From Silurus meridionalis (Eukaryota; Chordata; Actinopteri; Siluriformes; Siluridae), in the NCBI RefSeq assembly GCF_014805685.1, contig NC_060909.1, forward strand, positions 717,792 to 781,791: 64,000 nucleotides of DNA, read 5' to 3'. The stretch's first letter is position 1. Each line of letters starts with the position of its first letter. The notes beneath the pieces are model-generated. The model searched no databases, was not told the DNA's origin, and saw nothing but the letters and a program-made list of their open reading frames with translations. Made by a program: the position numbers and the translations under genes. This document shows positions 35,904 to 47,860 of the stretch, in pieces.

Positions 35904-36440
35904 TTAGGTATGTTTTTTAACATCTGAATCTGTTAAAACGCAAGTTCCGCTTGTTGGTTCTGTCCAGGCTGCCCCCTGCTGACGGTCTTTAATGTTAAAT
36001 CCAGTGATCTGCTTCATTCCCGTCCACATATCTCTAATGTTGTTTTGCTGAAGTTTACTCTCCAGCTTTTGTTGATACAAGTCAATGCACTCTCTCAGTC
36101 TCCCCTGTATCCTTTTCAGTTCATCCATGTCACCAGACCTAAAAGCTCTCTTCTTCTTGTTTAACAGTTCTTTCAAGTCGCTGGTGATGAAAAGGTTTGT
36201 TGTTAGGATAACATCATAGCATTGTTGGAGGAATAATAATGTTGTGGCAGAAGATGACGGATGGAACCGGCGGTTTAAATCTCCTCCACTTTACTCTTAT
36301 CTTCGTACCGGCTCTGTATCTGTTGTGTTTCCTCCTGATCTCCAGGGGATTCTCGTGCCTGACTCTGGTAAGAAGTGCTGGTTTGGAGAGTGCAAGCAGC
36401 TGATCCGCTGGCAAAGGGCATGATGCACCTCATTACATGG
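35904..36440 (-). pseudogene. LINE N-terminal and linker fragments
   Basis: Minus-strand frames show a basic segment (RIRVKW-like KIRVKWRRFKPPVPSVI, 36414-36214) as found before LINE endonucleases. After an internal deletion, a linker as found before reverse transcriptase follows (KELLNKKKRAFRSGDMDELK, then NIRDMWTGMKQITGF, 36176-35904). Most of the endonuclease and all of the polymerase are missing. It probably cuts off the right end of the LTR element B. Confidence 0.6.
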
Positions 36441-36539
36441 TTCCTGCCCCACCCCGGCACCCCCAGAAACCTGGGCCGTTAACTCTGCCACAATCAGTGC
36501 TTCAGTGCTCAGCCAGCTCCAGTGAGCATCCTCCTCGGT

Positions 36540-36985
36540 TTCCGAGAATGCAGCTCTGGTTCCTCTGAGACTTCAGGGCATCCACATCTTAAACTATATC
36601 CATGCCCTCATGATGGAACTGGGATTACGGCTGAATGCCAAAAAGAGTGTGCTTTCTCCATTACAGAGAACAATTTATCATCGTATGGGATTTGACCCTG
36701 TGTGCAGCTGTCTCCTGCCTGCATTGCCTGCATTGCATCCATCCTTACGGCCATCAGTAGGGTCAGAGAAGGACAGTCACTCACTGTCAAGCAGTTCCAG
36801 AGACTGCTGGGGCTGATGACCACTTGGCATCCTGCACATGAGACCCCTTCAGTGGAGTCTCAGGACCTAGGGGGTTTCTCTTAGAGGGGCAATCTGCTCC
36901 ATGCAACCAAGGTCACACGGTGAGCCCTGCGTGCCTTAGATGGCTGAAGAGATCCTGGGTTCCTGTCTCAGCACCCCATGTTGGG
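36540..36985 (+). pseudogene. DIRS-type retrotransposon fragment
   Basis: Broken plus frames show LMMELGLRLNAKKSVLSPLQ, then (another frame) SILTAISRVREGQSLTVKQF and QRLLGLM. This string follows the catalytic box of DIRS-1-group reverse transcriptases in fish and amphibians. Short frame changes and a missing segment after QRLLGLM show decay. No tyrosine recombinase or split repeats were seen. Confidence 0.65.
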
Positions 36986-37009
36986 AGTTCCCGGTCATCA
37001 TGTAAGGGC

Positions 37010-37558
37010 ATGCAGGGCTAGGTGAGTGAGGACCTAAATGATGATGCACACAGGGGTATAGAAAAAAAAGGCTTTAGTAATAAAAAAAGTAATCAGGCTG
37101 AGCAATGGGGCAAAGGCAAAAACACAATCCAAAAACAGTCCAGGGTCAAGGCACAGGCAAAATGGCAATGCAGGAAAAACAAAAACAAAAAACCAAAACA
37201 GTGCAAAAATCCATAAACCGGAAAACTAGGCAAAACAGGGCAGAGCAAAAAAAACTAACCAAAAAAACAGTCCAGAATCTAAACCAGGTAAATAGGCAGA
37301 GCAGAACAGGGATCAGGAACAGGATCAGAAACCAGGGCAGGCAGGGTGGCAAGAGTAATCTCAGGGGCAAGGAAGCCAGTAAAATAATCTGGCCAGGAGC
37401 TAAAGTCTTGATTGTCCTTATATACCGGGAGGCGCGGGAAAAACGGCAAGATGGCCGCCGGCCCGGAAGTGCTCACCGCGGAACCGGAAGTGCGCGCCGC
37501 GAAACCAGAAGTGCATGCCACGAAACCGGAAGTGTGCCCAGGAGATCCTGAAAATGCT
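37010..37558 (-). mobile_element. Solo LTR, family A (inverted)
   Basis: Reverse-orientation copy of the LTR at 13628-14166, with the same order of features. On the minus strand it starts at about 37558. It has four GGAAGTG-type sites exactly 21 bp apart (plus-strand 37465, 37486, 37507, 37528), then GGCGGCCATCTTG and TATATAAGG (37415-37423). A long purine-poor body and a terminal region with ATTACTAAAG (37065) follow. No internal retroelement genes adjoin it. Confidence 0.72.
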
Positions 37559-37559
37559 T

Positions 37560-38090
37560 CCCTCACGGGTTGGGTTTCTAAGTTGTTGTCCCACAACCTG
37601 TTATGCTCCAAGCATTCTCTCCTCCTCTGTTTTAGGCCCCAGACCAGGAGAGGCTTAACTGACTGTGTTCAGTGTGAACACTGGACGTTTATGTCCACAA
37701 AATGAGTCTGTGGAGGAAGTTGGAACAACTATTTAAATATGGCCCTCCTTCAGTATAATCTACACACATTATGATAAACTACATACTATAGATTATAATG
37801 TTATAAGAGTAGTGGGTGGATATTAAAGAGAGATTATTTCTCTGATAACATTCACAGACACTGATGAGCAAGATGTTGCCTAAATCCGCCACTGTCAAGC
37901 GGCAATCAAGAACAGTTCAAAACATACTGTGCGTTTGACCAGTTTTTATTTACTCATACATAAGGAACAACTGATTTCACTAAATGTAGTTGAGTACAAA
38001 GTTATTTGACTTTGAAATGTCAAATAACTACTTAAAAAACTATTTAAGTACAGTAACGAATTACATTTACTTTGTTACTGTCCACCACTG
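37560..38090. other. No gene; interspersed repeat near its right end
   Basis: Mostly unassigned. The part at 38000-38090 (agtacagtaacgaattacat, then ttactgtccaccactg) is a dispersed fish repeat, directly followed by the CTAT microsatellite. Confidence 0.4.

Positions 38091-38187
<97 letters not shown>
38091..38187. repeat. (CTAT)n microsatellite
   Basis: About 97 bp of uninterrupted CTAT repeats, creating an artificial open frame of Leu-Ser-Ile-Tyr. Confidence 0.95.
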
Positions 38188-38189
38188 CT

Positions 38190-38704
38190 CTGTCTGTTGG
38201 TAAGTCTAAATGTCAGTGTATTTCTGTCTAGGATGTTTATTATTGTAGTAATGTACTCATTATGAAAAAATAAAAAGCCATTCTCAGATTCTTTGTGTCA
38301 GTGCACTAAACCGATGCTGAGATACTGCCTTTTTTACTGTTTGGCAGCTTTGTTGTTATAGGCAAGTATTTTAGATTATTCAAAATACGATTGATCAGCT
38401 TTTATGTATCAAATTGTTTATGTTTGGACAAGTCACATTTTACCAGACAGTTGTATGGTTGCCATTGATACTCTAGCAAGAAGAGGAAAAAAATGCAGAA
38501 TAACAGTAGGGTACCTACACAGCTTCAGTGCTTGGCTTCCTAATAATAATAATGAGTTTGCTGTTATATTATCCAACATTAAAACAGGAATGTTGTTTTC
38601 AGAAGTACAGATAGTCATTAAGTATGAGAAGGATCATGCATACTCTGAACTCTGATCTTTAAAAGCGTTTATCTCTATTTCCAGGCAGCATTTGTGCGGT
38701 GAAA
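38190..38704. other. No gene recognised
   Basis: AT-rich. One 83-codon open frame (38404-38655) has no recognisable domain and no partner exons, so it is not annotated as a gene. Confidence 0.4.
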
Positions 38705-38870
38705 ATACATTTACATTGACATTTATGGCATTTGGAAGATGCATTTACCCAAAGTGACTTTAAAGCAGATGAGGTTAAGGGACTTGCTCAAGGGCCCAGC
38801 ATGTGGCAGTGAACTTGAGATCTTCTGATCCAAAGTACAGTGTCTTAAACACCGAGCTACCACCTTATAC
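38705..38870 (+). mobile_element. Common teleost short interspersed repeat
   Basis: Contains atttatggcatttggaagatg, then gggacttgctcaagggccca, gatcttctgatccaaag and accgagctaccacc in order. These are the conserved words of a very abundant fish short repeat. Fragments also lie at 16960 and 18040. Confidence 0.6.
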
Positions 38871-38879
38871 TAATACAGA

Positions 38880-39765
38880 CATAGCTGGAATTTATTATAT
38901 CCTCAGATGCACATGATGGTGTAATATAAAGAAAGCTTTCGATCACAGCTGCATAGTATATGGTCAGATCTGTCCAAACTATTTTCAGTGTACATTTCAA
39001 GGTGTGGGCTGAAAACTTTATTTATGTTTTTCAGTTCCTGTTACACGATAGATCCTCATTGACCTCTCTTTGAATTTTTTGTTCAAGAATAATTTTTTTG
39101 CTTTGAATGCGCACATCAGTTTCCAATGACTAAATATTTTTTTGTAAAAGTCAATTATCTGGTGTATTTTTCCTCTTGGTGAAATCTTTATTCTGGATTT
39201 CCATGAACCTTTTTTTTTTAATATTCTCAATTGAATTGTAATTACATTTAAATTAATATAAAATTTACTCAGGATTTGAGGAACACTGAGTAAAGAAGAT
39301 TTTAGATCTGGTGCATACAAGTGTTTTATATGCTGAAGTTCAGTATAATTTTACTGTATAATGTTTGAGTATAGTTTTCTTTATTCACCTTGGTCAGAAT
39401 TCAGCAACTGAATTTTAATGTCAGATTTTCTCAGAAAGTGTTAGCTGAAGATCAGGGTTTCTCAACCCCAGTGTCACAAATGAAAGTCTGCAGAGAAGTA
39501 AACCACAATATTACAGTAGATAAGTAAAAGAAAGCACTTACAGGCAAAGATGAACACATACTGTAAGTACATGCAGTTTCACCACAGCGAACAATGTTTC
39601 TTAATACAATTTTGTAACACATTTGAGGACATTTTATTAAGGTATTACACCAAATCCTGTAAATTCTTCGAAAATCTATAGCTGGATGCTTGGCATCTTT
39701 TTTTGGTAACAAGTTTGTTTTGTGTTTGAGAATTTGTAGTTTATGTGTTATCGGCGCTTCATATT
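38880..39765. other. No gene recognised
   Basis: AT-rich sequence with poly-T and poly-A runs. Open frames on the minus strand (39320-39018, 39712-39452) have no recognisable domains. Confidence 0.4.
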
Positions 39766-40240
39766 ACATTAAATCAGATTAGATTCGACTTTATTGTCAT
39801 TGTGCAAGTTACATGTACAGAAGTACATGTACATGTAACCAGAAGTGCATAAGTGGCCTATTTACAATAAATAACAGTAGATAAACCCGGTATGAGGTCC
39901 ATTTTGCTAGGCCTTTAAAAAAATATATATATAAAATGATCTTGCAGGCTAGATATAATTGTACGCCAGGCAGGATGTGTTTTGTTTGACATATTGTTGT
40001 TTGACACATATGCTCTAGGGCAAACTTAATAGTTTCATTAATCAGAGGTCAGGCAATGAGTCTGAGGCATAGACCTTTACAATGAAAGAGTAAGATGGGT
40101 AAAAAAATAGAAGGAATAAAGGAGGGGATGATTAGTGCAACATGGCTGTAGTCACAGGTGATCAGCAGTAACATTTTGCATAGCTTAGGAAGCACTGCAG
40201 TTACATCCAGTTGGTTGCCTTAAGCCATTCTGCCACTACT
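39766..40240 (-). mobile_element. LINE 3' tail fragment
   Basis: Begins (minus-strand end) with an ATTAG-repeat-like tail and gactttattgtcattgtgca, followed by agaagtgca. This is the end motif of the LINE at 30230-30310. Upstream sequence is only weakly similar. Confidence 0.5.
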
Positions 40241-40249
40241 GCCCCATCA

Positions 40250-40935
40250 CAGCACAGAAACTGCTCTGGTTAAAATCACTAATGACCCGTTTTTAGCTTC
40301 AGACCAAGGCTACATCTCGCTGTTAGTTTTGCTAGTGCTGCATTCAACACTATAGATCATGATCTTCTCCTGGATTGCTTACAAAATTACATTGGCATTC
40401 AGGGACAGGCATTAAGCTGGTTTAAATCCGACCTGTCCGATCGTTACCATTTTGTAGACTTAAATGGAGAAATATCCAGGTTACTGCAAGTAAATTATGG
40501 GGTGCCACAAGGTTCAGTTCTAGGACCCCTGCTTTTCACAATATACATGCTTCCCTTAGGATAATTATTAGAAGGCATGGGATCAGCTTCCAATGTTATT
40601 CTGATGATACCCAGCTATATATCTCATCTAAACCAGACGATACACTCAATTAGCTCGGATAACGGAGTGTTTTAAAGAAATAAAAGACTGGATGACTCAT
40701 AACTTTCTATTTTTTAATTCTGATGAGACAGAGATTTTGCTCATTGGCCCAAAAAGCAGTAAACAGAAGCTCCAGCATTTCAACCTGCATTTAGAAGCTT
40801 GTCCATGCATTCATGACCTCCAGACTGGACTATTGTAATGCATTACTAGGTTGATGTCCTGCTTCATTAATAAACAAGCTACAGTTTGTCCAAAACGCTG
40901 CAGCCAAAGTTCTCACAAGGTCGAGAAAATATAGG
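40250..40935 (+). pseudogene. L2-type LINE reverse-transcriptase fragment
   Basis: Degenerate plus frames show motif A remnants ([12 protein letters not shown] at 40350), motif B ([20 protein letters not shown] at 40500-40560) and a decayed CYSDDTQLYISS box (about 40600). LDYCNA-type and LQNAAA-type C-terminal scraps are at 40820-40910. Many stops interrupt it. The RTE LINE begins at its right edge. Confidence 0.68.
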
Positions 40936-43090
40936 ACGGGTTACCAACGACCGCCACAGGCCACTATTGTAAGACGTCTACGGAGACAGCAGGGAAAAAA
41001 GAAGTGGAGGAGAGTGGAGGTTCGGGTTGGTACTTTAAATGTTGGTACTATGACTGGTAAAAGGAGAGAGGGAGCTGATATGATGGAGAGGAGAAAGGTA
41101 GACATGTTGTGTGTTCAGGAAACCAAGTGGAAAGGGAGTAAGACCAGTAACATTTTAGGTGTTTAAACTGTTCTATCATGGTGTGGATGGAAAGAAAATT
41201 GGTGTAGGGGTGATTCTGAAGGAAGAGTACAGTAAGAGTGTAGTGGAGGTGAAGAGAGTTTCTGATAGAGTGATGAACGTGAAGCTGGAAGATGAAGGCG
41301 TGATGATAAATGTCATCAGTGCTTATGCTCCACAAGTGGGTTGTGAGATGGAGGAGAAGGAAAGATTCTGGAGTGAATTAGATGAAGTGGTAGAAGGTGA
41401 ACCTAGGAATTAAAGATTGGTGATTGGGGCAGACTTTAATGGGCATGTAGGTGAAGGGAACAGAGGTGATGATGAGGTGATGGGTAGGTAGGTCTTAAGG
41501 AGAGGAATGTGGAAGGGCAGATGGTGGTAGATTTTGCTAAAAAGATGGAAAGGCAGTGGTAAATACTTATTTTAAGAAGAAAGAGGATTATAGGCTGATG
41601 AATAAGAGTGGAGGAAGGTGCACACAGGTGTTTTAAGAAGGTGGAAGGAAGAAGGAAGAAGTGAGATCAGCTATTAGGAGGAAAAATCAGGAAGACTGGA
41701 AAGTCGGTTGGACCAGATGACATACCAGTAGAATCATGGAGATGTTTAGGAGAAATGGCAGTGGAGTTTCTAACCAGACTGTTTAACAGGATTTTGGAAG
41801 GTGAGAGGATGCCTGAGGAATGGAGAAGGAGTGTGCTGGTACTGATCTTTAAGCATAAGGGAGATGTGCAGACCTGCAGTAACTACAGGAGAATTAGGTT
41901 GATCAGTCACACCGTGAAGTTATGGGAAAGAGTAGTGGAAGCCAGGCTGAGAGAAGAGGTGACCATCTGTGAGCAGCAGTATGGTTTCATGCCGAGGAAG
42001 AGCACCACAGACTCATTATTTGCTTTGAGAATGTTGATGGAGAAGTATAGAGAAGGTCAGAAAGAGTTGCATTGTGTATTTGTGGATTTTAAAAAAGCGT
42101 ACGACAGGGTGGAGAGAGGAGTTGTGGTATTGTATGAGGAAGTCGGGTGTGTCAGAGAAGTATGTGAGGGTGGTGCAGGACATGTTTGAGGACAATGTGA
42201 CAGCAGTGAAGTGTGCAGTAGGAACGACAGACTGGTTCAAGGTGGAGGTTCGACTGCATCAAGGATCGGCTCTGAGCCCTTTCCTGTTTGCAGTGGTGAT
42301 AAACAGCTTAAAGGATGAGGTCAGACAGGAGTCTCCACGCACTATGATGTTTGTGGTTGATGTTGTGATTTGTGGTGAGAGTAAAGAAAAGGTGGAGAAG
42401 AGCCTGGAGAGGTGGAGGTACACGCTGGAGAGAAGGGGAATGAAAGTCAGTAGGAGTAAGACAGAGTACATGTGTGTGAATGAGAGGGAGGGCAGTGGAG
42501 GGGTGCGGTTGCAGGGAGAAGAGGTGGAGAAGGTGGAGAAGTTCAGGTACCTGGGGTCCACAGTGCAAAGTAATGGAGAGTGTGTTCGAGAAGTGAAGGA
42601 AAGATTGCAGGCAGGGTGGAGTGGGTGGAGAAGAGTGATAGCAGGAGTGATTTGTGATAGAAGAGTATCTGTGAGAGTGAAAGGGAAAGTTTATAGGACT
42701 GTGGTGAGACCTGAGATGTTGTATGGATTAGAGACAGTGGCATTGAGTAAAAGACAGGAGGTGGAGCTGGAGGTAGCAGAGCTGAAGATGTTGAGATGTT
42801 CATTGGGAGTGACGACGATGGACAGTATTAGAAATGAGTTTATTAGGGGGACAGTGCATGTAGGACGTTTTGGAGACAAGGTGGGGGAGGTGAGATTGAG
42901 AGGGTATAGACATGTGCAGAGGAGGGACATGGGGTATATCAGTAGGAGAATGCTGAGCATGGAGTCACCAGGAAGGAAGAAAAGAGGAAGACCAAGGAGG
43001 AGGTTTATGGATGTGGTCAGGGAAGACATGCAGGTAGTTGGTTTGAAAGAGGCATATTCTGCGAACACGCCTGTTACAAGGAGCTACTGA
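40936..43090 (+). mobile_element. RTE-type LINE, internally deleted
   Basis: The endonuclease start is TLNVGTM, RRKVDMLCVQETKWKGS (catalytic Glu) and INVISAYAPQVGC (41080-41340). The GADFNGHVGEGN box is at about 41425. A large deletion at about 41630-41690 joins the middle of the endonuclease to TGKSVGPDDIPVESW-like residues of the reverse transcriptase. A long frame with MPEEWRRSVLVLIFKHKGDV, FVDFKKAYDRVER and LHQGSALSPFLFAVVINSL follows. The C-box is MMFVVDVVICGES where FADD is expected, so both normally invariant Ala-Asp are changed. The coding region ends near 43050. Its 3' part was later triplicated together with the provirus start. Confidence 0.87.
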
Positions 43091-43307
43091 AGGTGGTGCC
43101 TCAGGCCATAGCCTAGCTAGATATAGACTGACCGCCGATCAGCAGAAAGTTCTCCCGTCCAGCAAGCTTGACCAGTGCTTTCTGCAACCTGCATTGCAAA
43201 CTTTGTGCTGGAGGTTGCCATTCATTCCAGATCGCTCCATTTAACTTTCATCCTGCTCGAAAGTGAAATCAGATACAAGAATAGAAAATATGCACAAGCA
43301 ACATACC

Positions 43308-43712
43308 TGTAAGATATCCTTGATCACTAGTCCTAGATGAGGTTGACCCAGAACACTCAGTTCTCGTCTATATCCGCTCTTTATACGCTTACGCTGTGAG
43401 AACACCTTTTGGTATGGCTAATCCTCGCTTTGTTGCTTCTGCTAAACGAATAACATGACCAGATTTGGAGTTATTATCGTTAACCGTTTTTATGTTCTCA
43501 CAGTATGGTAATATGTATCTTGTTGCCATTAGTAATTATAGTAATTCTGCTGTATGCTTCTAGAATAAACTTTTTGTGTATGTTTCTGTTGACCATACCC
43601 TAAACTATCCTTTTGTGGCATGATGTGTTACTTCGCTCGTACACACAAAGTGGTTCCTTTATTTCTGTTTTAGGCTTATCTTTGCAGGCCCAACATGACC
43701 TTGTGGGATTGT

Positions 43713-43771
<59 letters not shown>

Positions 43772-43987
43772 GGCAGCCTCCCTTTCTCTCCATCTCTGGA
43801 AGTATATCTTCATGTGTGTAACAATAAACTTTGGAACTTCTCTGAAAGCTGACTTGTGTGTTTCATTGAGACTTCCCGTGCATGTAGGAGAGCAAAGATC
43901 GAGAGGAAAGGCTGAATTCAGGGGTATCCTGTCCAGGGGACAGAAGGCAATCCTGCCCAAGTGGCAGAGGATAAAACATTCCTTACA
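43308..43987 (+). mobile_element. ERV 5' LTR, unit 1
   Basis: Begins TGTAAG and ends CCTTACA. Contains an AATAAA at about 43824 followed by a GT-rich end, and a (CA)n of about 55 bp (43714-43768). Preceded by ATACC. This is the outermost 5' LTR and the one expected to be paired with the 3' LTR at 56958. Confidence 0.92.
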
Positions 43988-43992
43988 GTTCT

Positions 43993-44010
43993 TGGGGGCT
44001 CGTCCGGGAT
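43993..44010 (+). other. Primer-binding site (tRNA-Pro type), unit 1
   Basis: TGGGGGCTCGTCCGGGAT lies five bases after the LTR. This is complementary to the 3' end of proline tRNA, the primer used by many gammaretroviruses. Confidence 0.9.
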
Positions 44011-44261
44011 ATCAGTGTTTGGGTAAGTGCTGATTTGGTGTCTTGTCATACCGTTCAATGTGTAGGCACGCACCTTGTATTCATAAGCGAACTTGTTGTC
44101 GACGTTGTACCGTTGTGTAGCGCGCTGAACCGTCTCTGCAGTCACAGTAACTTAAGACATCGAAAATGTCATTAAACCGCCTTATCTATCTTGATCTCTG
44201 GCCTCCAACCTTTGTGTCCAACCTTTGTGTCTAACATTGTCAGACAGTTGTACCTCTATTG

Positions 44262-44729
44262 GGTCATTGGTAATTCTGGAACTAAATATCCTAAACCAGA
44301 TCCTGAGGAAGCCCCTCGGGACTGGATGAATCATTGTGGTCTCACCTTTCATACTACCCCTGGCTAGACAATTTAGCAGGGTGGACTGAACCACAACCTC
44401 AATTTCTGACTTATCCTCGTGGTGGTACCTGAAGTCTGCACATTCCCAAATTTATGAAGGTTTGGCGATCCTAACTGGGGTTATTCTTACATGGGTGATA
44501 GTTATCAAAATGGGTAGAAATGAATCCAATCTGGGATGATTATCACTCCATACCGAACTCAAAAAGAGAGCTTAAGTCTCTGCACAAAATCGAAGCCAAG
44601 CCAAAACAATCTCTCTTGCCAAATGCTCCACCCCCATCCTATCGGGATGGCGGGTTAGTGTCTCCTTCGGTCCCAAAGATCGATCCTCCTCCCTGGCCCA
44701 AAACCCACACTAACGCGGTATGCGTATGA
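44262..44729 (+). pseudogene. gag: gag N-terminus, unit 1
   Basis: Same start region as the other two units, but the initiator ATG is ATT here, and an internal 15-bp stretch present in the other copies (aagtctgaatacctg-type) is missing. The frame is also shifted. It ends at the fusion with RTE at 44725. It cannot be translated as gag. Confidence 0.85.
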
Positions 44730-45470
44730 TGTTTGTGGTTGATGTTGTGATTTGTGGTGAGAGTAAAGAAAAGGTGGAGAAGAGCCTGGAGAGGTGGAGG
44801 TACACGCTGGAGAGAAGGGGAATGAAAGTCAGTAGGAGTAAGACAGAGTACATGTGTGTGAATGAGAGGGAGGGCAGTGGAGGGGTGCGGTTGCAGGGAG
44901 AAGAGGTGGAGAAGGTGGAGAAGTTCAGGTACCTGGGGTCCACAGTGCAAAGTAATGGAGAGTGTGTTCGAGAAGTGAAGGAAAGATTGCAGGCAGGGTG
45001 GAGTGGGTGGAGAAGAGTGATAGCAGGAGTGATTTGTGATAGAAGAGTATCTGTGAGAGTGAAAGGGAAAGTTTATAGGACTGTGGTGAGACCTGAGATG
45101 TTGTATGGATTAGAGACAGTGGCATTGAGTAAAAGACAGGAGGTGGAGCTGGAGGTAGCAGAGCTGAAGATGTTGAGATGTTCATTGGGAGTGACGACGA
45201 TGGACAGTATTAGAAATGAGTTTATTAGAGGGACAGTGCATGTAGGACGTTTTGGAGACAAGGTGGGGAGGTGAGATTGAGAGGTATAGACATGTGCAGA
45301 GGAGGGACATGGGGTATATCAGTAGGAGAATGCTGAGCATGGAGTCACCAGGAAGGAAGAAAAGAGGAAGACCAAGGAGGAGGTTTATGGATGTGGTCAG
45401 GGAAGACATGCAGGTAGTTGGTTTGAAAGAGGCATATTCTGCGAACACGTCTGTTACAAGGAGCTACTGA
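44726..45470 (+). pseudogene. RTE LINE 3' coding end, unit 2
   Basis: A copy of 42344-43090. The altered catalytic box (FVVD) is the same as in unit 1. A frameshift after GRFGDKVG comes from a missing G and further small deletions near 45275-45290. This confirms that the change in the catalytic box predates the duplication. Confidence 0.9.
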
Positions 45471-45689
45471 AGGTGATGCCTCAGGCCATAGCCTAGCTAG
45501 ATATAGACTGACCGGCCGATCAGCAGAAAGTTCTCCCCGTCCAGCAAGCTTGACCAGTGCTTTCTGCAACCTGCATTGCAAACTTTGTGCTGGAGGTTGC
45601 CATTCATTCCAGATCGTTCCATTTAACTTTCATCCTGCTCGAAAGTGAAATCAGATACAAGAATAGAAAATATGCACAAGCAACATACC

Positions 45690-46095
45690 TGTAAGATATC
45701 CTTGATCACTAGTCCTAGATGAGGTTGACCCAGAACACTCAGTTCTCGTCTATATCCACTCTTTATACGCTTACGCTGTGAGAACACCTTTTGGTATGGC
45801 TAATCCTCGCTTTGTTGCTTCTGCTAAACGAATAACATGACCAGATTTGGAGTTATTATCGTTAACCGTTTTTATGTTCTCACAGTATGGTAATATGTAT
45901 CTTGTTGCCATTAGTAATTATAGTAATTCTGCTGTATGCTTCTAGAATAAACTTTTTGTGTATGTTTCTGTTGACCATACCCTGAACTATCCTTTTGTGG
46001 CATGATGTGTTACTTCGCTCGTACACACAAAGTGGTTCCTTTATTTCTGTTTTAGGCTTATCTTTTGCAGGCCCAACATGACCTTGTGGGATTGT

Positions 46096-46136
<41 letters not shown>

Positions 46137-46360
46137 GGCAGCCCTCCCCTTTTCTCTCCATCTCTCTGGAAGTATATCTTCATGTGTGTAACAATAAACT
46201 TTGGAACTTCTCTCTGAAAGCTGACTTGTGTGTTTCATTGAGACTTCCCCGTGCATGTAGGAGAGCAAAGATCGAGAGGAAAGGCTGAATTCAGGGGTAT
46301 CCTGTCCAGGGGACAGAAGGCAATCCTGCCCAAGTGGCAGAGGATAAAACATTCCTTACA
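45690..46360 (+). mobile_element. ERV 5' LTR, unit 2
   Basis: Copy of the LTR with a shorter CA run (about 35 bp, 46098-46133). Preceded by ATACC as part of the duplicated flank, so this is not an independent target duplication. Confidence 0.92.
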
Positions 46361-46365
46361 GTTCT

Positions 46366-46383
46366 TGGGGGCTCGTCCGGGAT
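46366..46383 (+). other. Primer-binding site (tRNA-Pro type), unit 2
   Basis: Identical to the unit 1 site. Confidence 0.9.
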
Positions 46384-46638
46384 ATCAGTGTTTGGGTAAG
46401 TGCTGATTTGGTGTCTTGTCATACCGTTCAATGTGTAGGCACGCACCTTGTATTCATAAGCGAACTTGTTGTCGACGTTGTACCGTTGTGTAGCGCGCTG
46501 AACCGTCTCTGCAGTCACAGTAACTTAAGACATCGAAAATGTTATTAAACCGCCTTATCTATCTCGATCTCTGGCCTCCAACCTTTGTGTCCAACCTTTG
46601 TGTCTAACATTGTCAGACAGTTGTACCTATATTTGGTC

Positions 46639-47121
46639 ATGGGTAATTCTGGAACTAAATATCCTAAACCAGATCCTGAGGAAGCCCCTCGGGACTGGAT
46701 GAATCCTTGTGGTCTCACCTTTCATACTACCCCCTGGCTAGACAATTTCGCAGGGTGGACTGAACCACAACCTCAATTTCTGACTTATCCTCGTGGTGGT
46801 ACCTTTAAGTCTGAATACCTGAAGTCTGCACATTCCCAAATTTATGAAGGTTTGGGCGATCCTAACTGGGGTTATTCTTACATGGGTGATAGTTATCAAA
46901 AATGGGTAGAAATGAATCCAATCTGGGATGATTATCACTCCATACCGAACTCAAAAAGAGAGCTTAAGTCTCTGCACAAAATCGAAGCCAAGCCAAAACA
47001 ATCTCTCTTGCCAAATGCTCCACCCCCATCCTATCGGGATGGCGGGTTAGTGTCTCCTTCGGTCCCAAAGATCGATCCTCCTCCCTGGCCCAAAACCCAC
47101 ACTAACGCGGTATGCGTATGA
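46639..47121 (+). pseudogene. gag: gag N-terminus (matrix), unit 2, best preserved
   Basis: The frame starts MGNSGTKYPKPDPEEAP. MGNSG is a myristoylation signal (Gly at position 2), as in matrix domains that bind the inner face of the plasma membrane. Aromatic-rich segments follow (DWMNPCGLTFHTTPWLDNFA, YSYMGDSYQKW), then a proline-rich stretch (PPPSYRDG, DPPPWPKTH) with PPPSY resembling a late-domain motif. The frame ends three residues into the RTE fusion (47118). An upstream Met at 46585 in the same frame is part of the leader and not taken as the start. This copy has the most intact matrix but lacks capsid and pol. Confidence 0.85.
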
Positions 47122-47860
47122 TGTTTGTGGTTGATGTTGTGATTTGTGGTGAGAGTAAAGAAAAGGTGGAGAAGAGCCTGGAGAGGTGGAGGTACACGCT
47201 GGAGAGAAGGGGAATGAAAGTCAGTAGGAGTAAGACAGAGTACATGTGTGTGAATGAGAGGGAGGGCAGTGGAGGGGTGCGGTTGCAGGGAGAAGAGGTG
47301 GAGAAGGTGGAAGTTCAGGTACCTGGGGTCCACAGTGCAAAGTAATGGAGAGTGTGTTCGAGAAGTGAAGGAAAGATTGCAGGCAGGGTGGAGTGGGTGG
47401 AGAAGAGTGATAGCAGGAGTGATTTGTGATAGAAGAGTATCTGTGAGAGTGAAAGGAAAGTTTATAGGACTGTGGTGAGACCTGAGATGTTGTATGGATT
47501 AGAGACAGTGGCATTGAGTAAAAGACAGGAGGTGGAGCTGGAGGTAGCAGAGCTGAAGATGTTGAGATGTTCATTGGGAGTGACGATGGACAGTATTAGA
47601 AATGAGTTTATTAGAGGGACAGTGCATGTAGGACGTTTTGGAGACAAGGTGGGGGAGGTGAGATTGAGAGGGTATAGACATGTGCAGAGGAGGGACATGG
47701 GGTATATCAGTAGGAGAATGCTGAGCATGGAGTCACCAGGAAGGAAGAAAGAGGAAGACCAAGGAGGAGGTTTATGGATGTGGTCAGGGAAGACATGCAG
47801 GTAGTTGGTTTGAAAGAGGCATATTCTGCGAACACGTCTGTTACAAGGAGCTACTGAAGG
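47118..47860 (+). pseudogene. RTE LINE 3' coding end, unit 3
   Basis: Third copy. Indels relative to unit 1 include loss of AG before aagttcagg, a missing G in the aaaggg run, a missing GAC near 47583 and a missing A in the aaaag run. It retains the FVVD box. Confidence 0.9.

Noticed and set aside
38404..38655. Plus-strand open frame of 83 codons
   Set aside because: No recognisable domain, no splice partners and no conservation visible within the window.
43676..43960. Open frames of Thr-His or Cys-Val repeats across the LTRs
   Set aside because: Translation of CA/GT microsatellites.
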